Shown one piece after another: positions 63,971 to 64,000 of a stretch of DNA of 64,000 nucleotides; within the stretch, counting starts at the first letter, position 1; the number at the start of each line of letters is the position of its first letter. The notes under the pieces were generated by a model, which was not told the origin of the DNA, searched no databases, and was given only the letters and a program-made list of their open reading frames with translations. The stretch covers positions 1,612,001 to 1,676,000 of the forward strand of contig NZ_CP013070.1 in assembly GCF_000264945.2 (NCBI RefSeq). Reading direction: 5' to 3'. The stretch comes from Sphingobium indicum B90A (GTDB taxonomy: Bacteria; Pseudomonadota; Alphaproteobacteria; Sphingomonadales; Sphingomonadaceae). Position numbers and translations under genes: made by a program.

Positions 63971-64000
63971 ATGACCAAGGGCAGAAAAGAACCGATCGGC
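63971..64000 (+). CDS. Possible gene start at the window edge
   Basis: An ATG at 63971 opens the frame MTKGRKEPIG, which continues past the window end. With only ten codons visible, no assignment can be made. GGACCGCGG just before it is a weak ribosome binding site. Confidence 0.3.
   Translation, partial: MTKGRKEPIG

Overview
The window looks like a core-chromosome segment of a Sphingomonadaceae alphaproteobacterium (Sphingobium, Sphingomonas or Novosphingobium type). The basis is the high GC content, the type of the NuoA-F, RcdA (DUF1465), DUF2842, host-attachment and cysteine-poor DksA proteins, the zapA-6S RNA-fau order, and several intergenic palindromic repeat families typical of this group. 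I found no rRNA, prophage, transposase or CRISPR. Genus assignment is inference.

Layout. 1-5.7 kb: leftward nuoA-B-C-D-E-F (respiratory complex I) followed by a coupled small secreted protein cut by the window edge; a Fur-box-like site lies in the nuo promoter region. 5.7-11.2 kb: inositol-phosphatase family gene, efp, an M23 peptidase / L,D-transpeptidase pair, thiE, a DUF72 gene. 11.2-16.7 kb: leftward tkt-gap-pgk-fba carbon block. 16.8-18.4 kb: small coiled-coil protein, zapA, 6S RNA, 5-formyl-THF cyclo-ligase, DUF2842. 18.4-21.1 kb: repeats, two tRNA-Asp, an AI-2E family permease, a secreted protein. 21.1-24.8 kb: branched-chain 2-oxoacid dehydrogenase operon (bkdA1-A2-B). 24.8-30.5 kb: thyA, tRNA-Pro, Lrp-type and LacI-type regulators, purB, an EF-hand protein, a small membrane protein.

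30.5-34.3 kb: a two-gene NHEJ system (ku, ligD). 34.4-39.5 kb: a pentose-oxidation operon resembling part of the Weimberg pathway (xylX, xylB, xylC, sugar MFS transporter, aldose epimerase) behind a LacI-type palindrome; the xylonate dehydratase and ketoglutarate-semialdehyde dehydrogenase are absent here. 39.5-43.1 kb: lapA-like gene, pyrF, an outer-membrane protein, sdaA. 43-49.3 kb: tamA-tamB, with sdaA coupled to the end of tamB. 49.4-53.7 kb: rcdA, two divergent DUF465 genes, a PilZ protein, dksA, a Ser/Thr-repeat protein with a PEP-CTERM-like tail, a host-attachment protein. 53.7-64 kb: serS, surE, a K+ channel, rimO, a lipoprotein, an M17 aminopeptidase, a MarR regulator overlapping an NlpC/P60 gene, argC, a small unknown gene and a possible gene start at the right edge.

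The most unusual feature is the repeat landscape. At least five palindromic families occur between genes, some nested: an outer element ending in GCGTGGACAAATTC is present three times and carries alternative inner palindromes. One copy of an inner palindrome appears to lie in frame inside bkdB, where it encodes part of the interdomain linker. Another supplies the ribosome binding site of the inositol-phosphatase gene. I identified no new enzymatic system. The best candidates for follow-up are these repeats, the Ser/Thr-repeat surface protein, and the regulatory sites before nuo, bkd and xyl.
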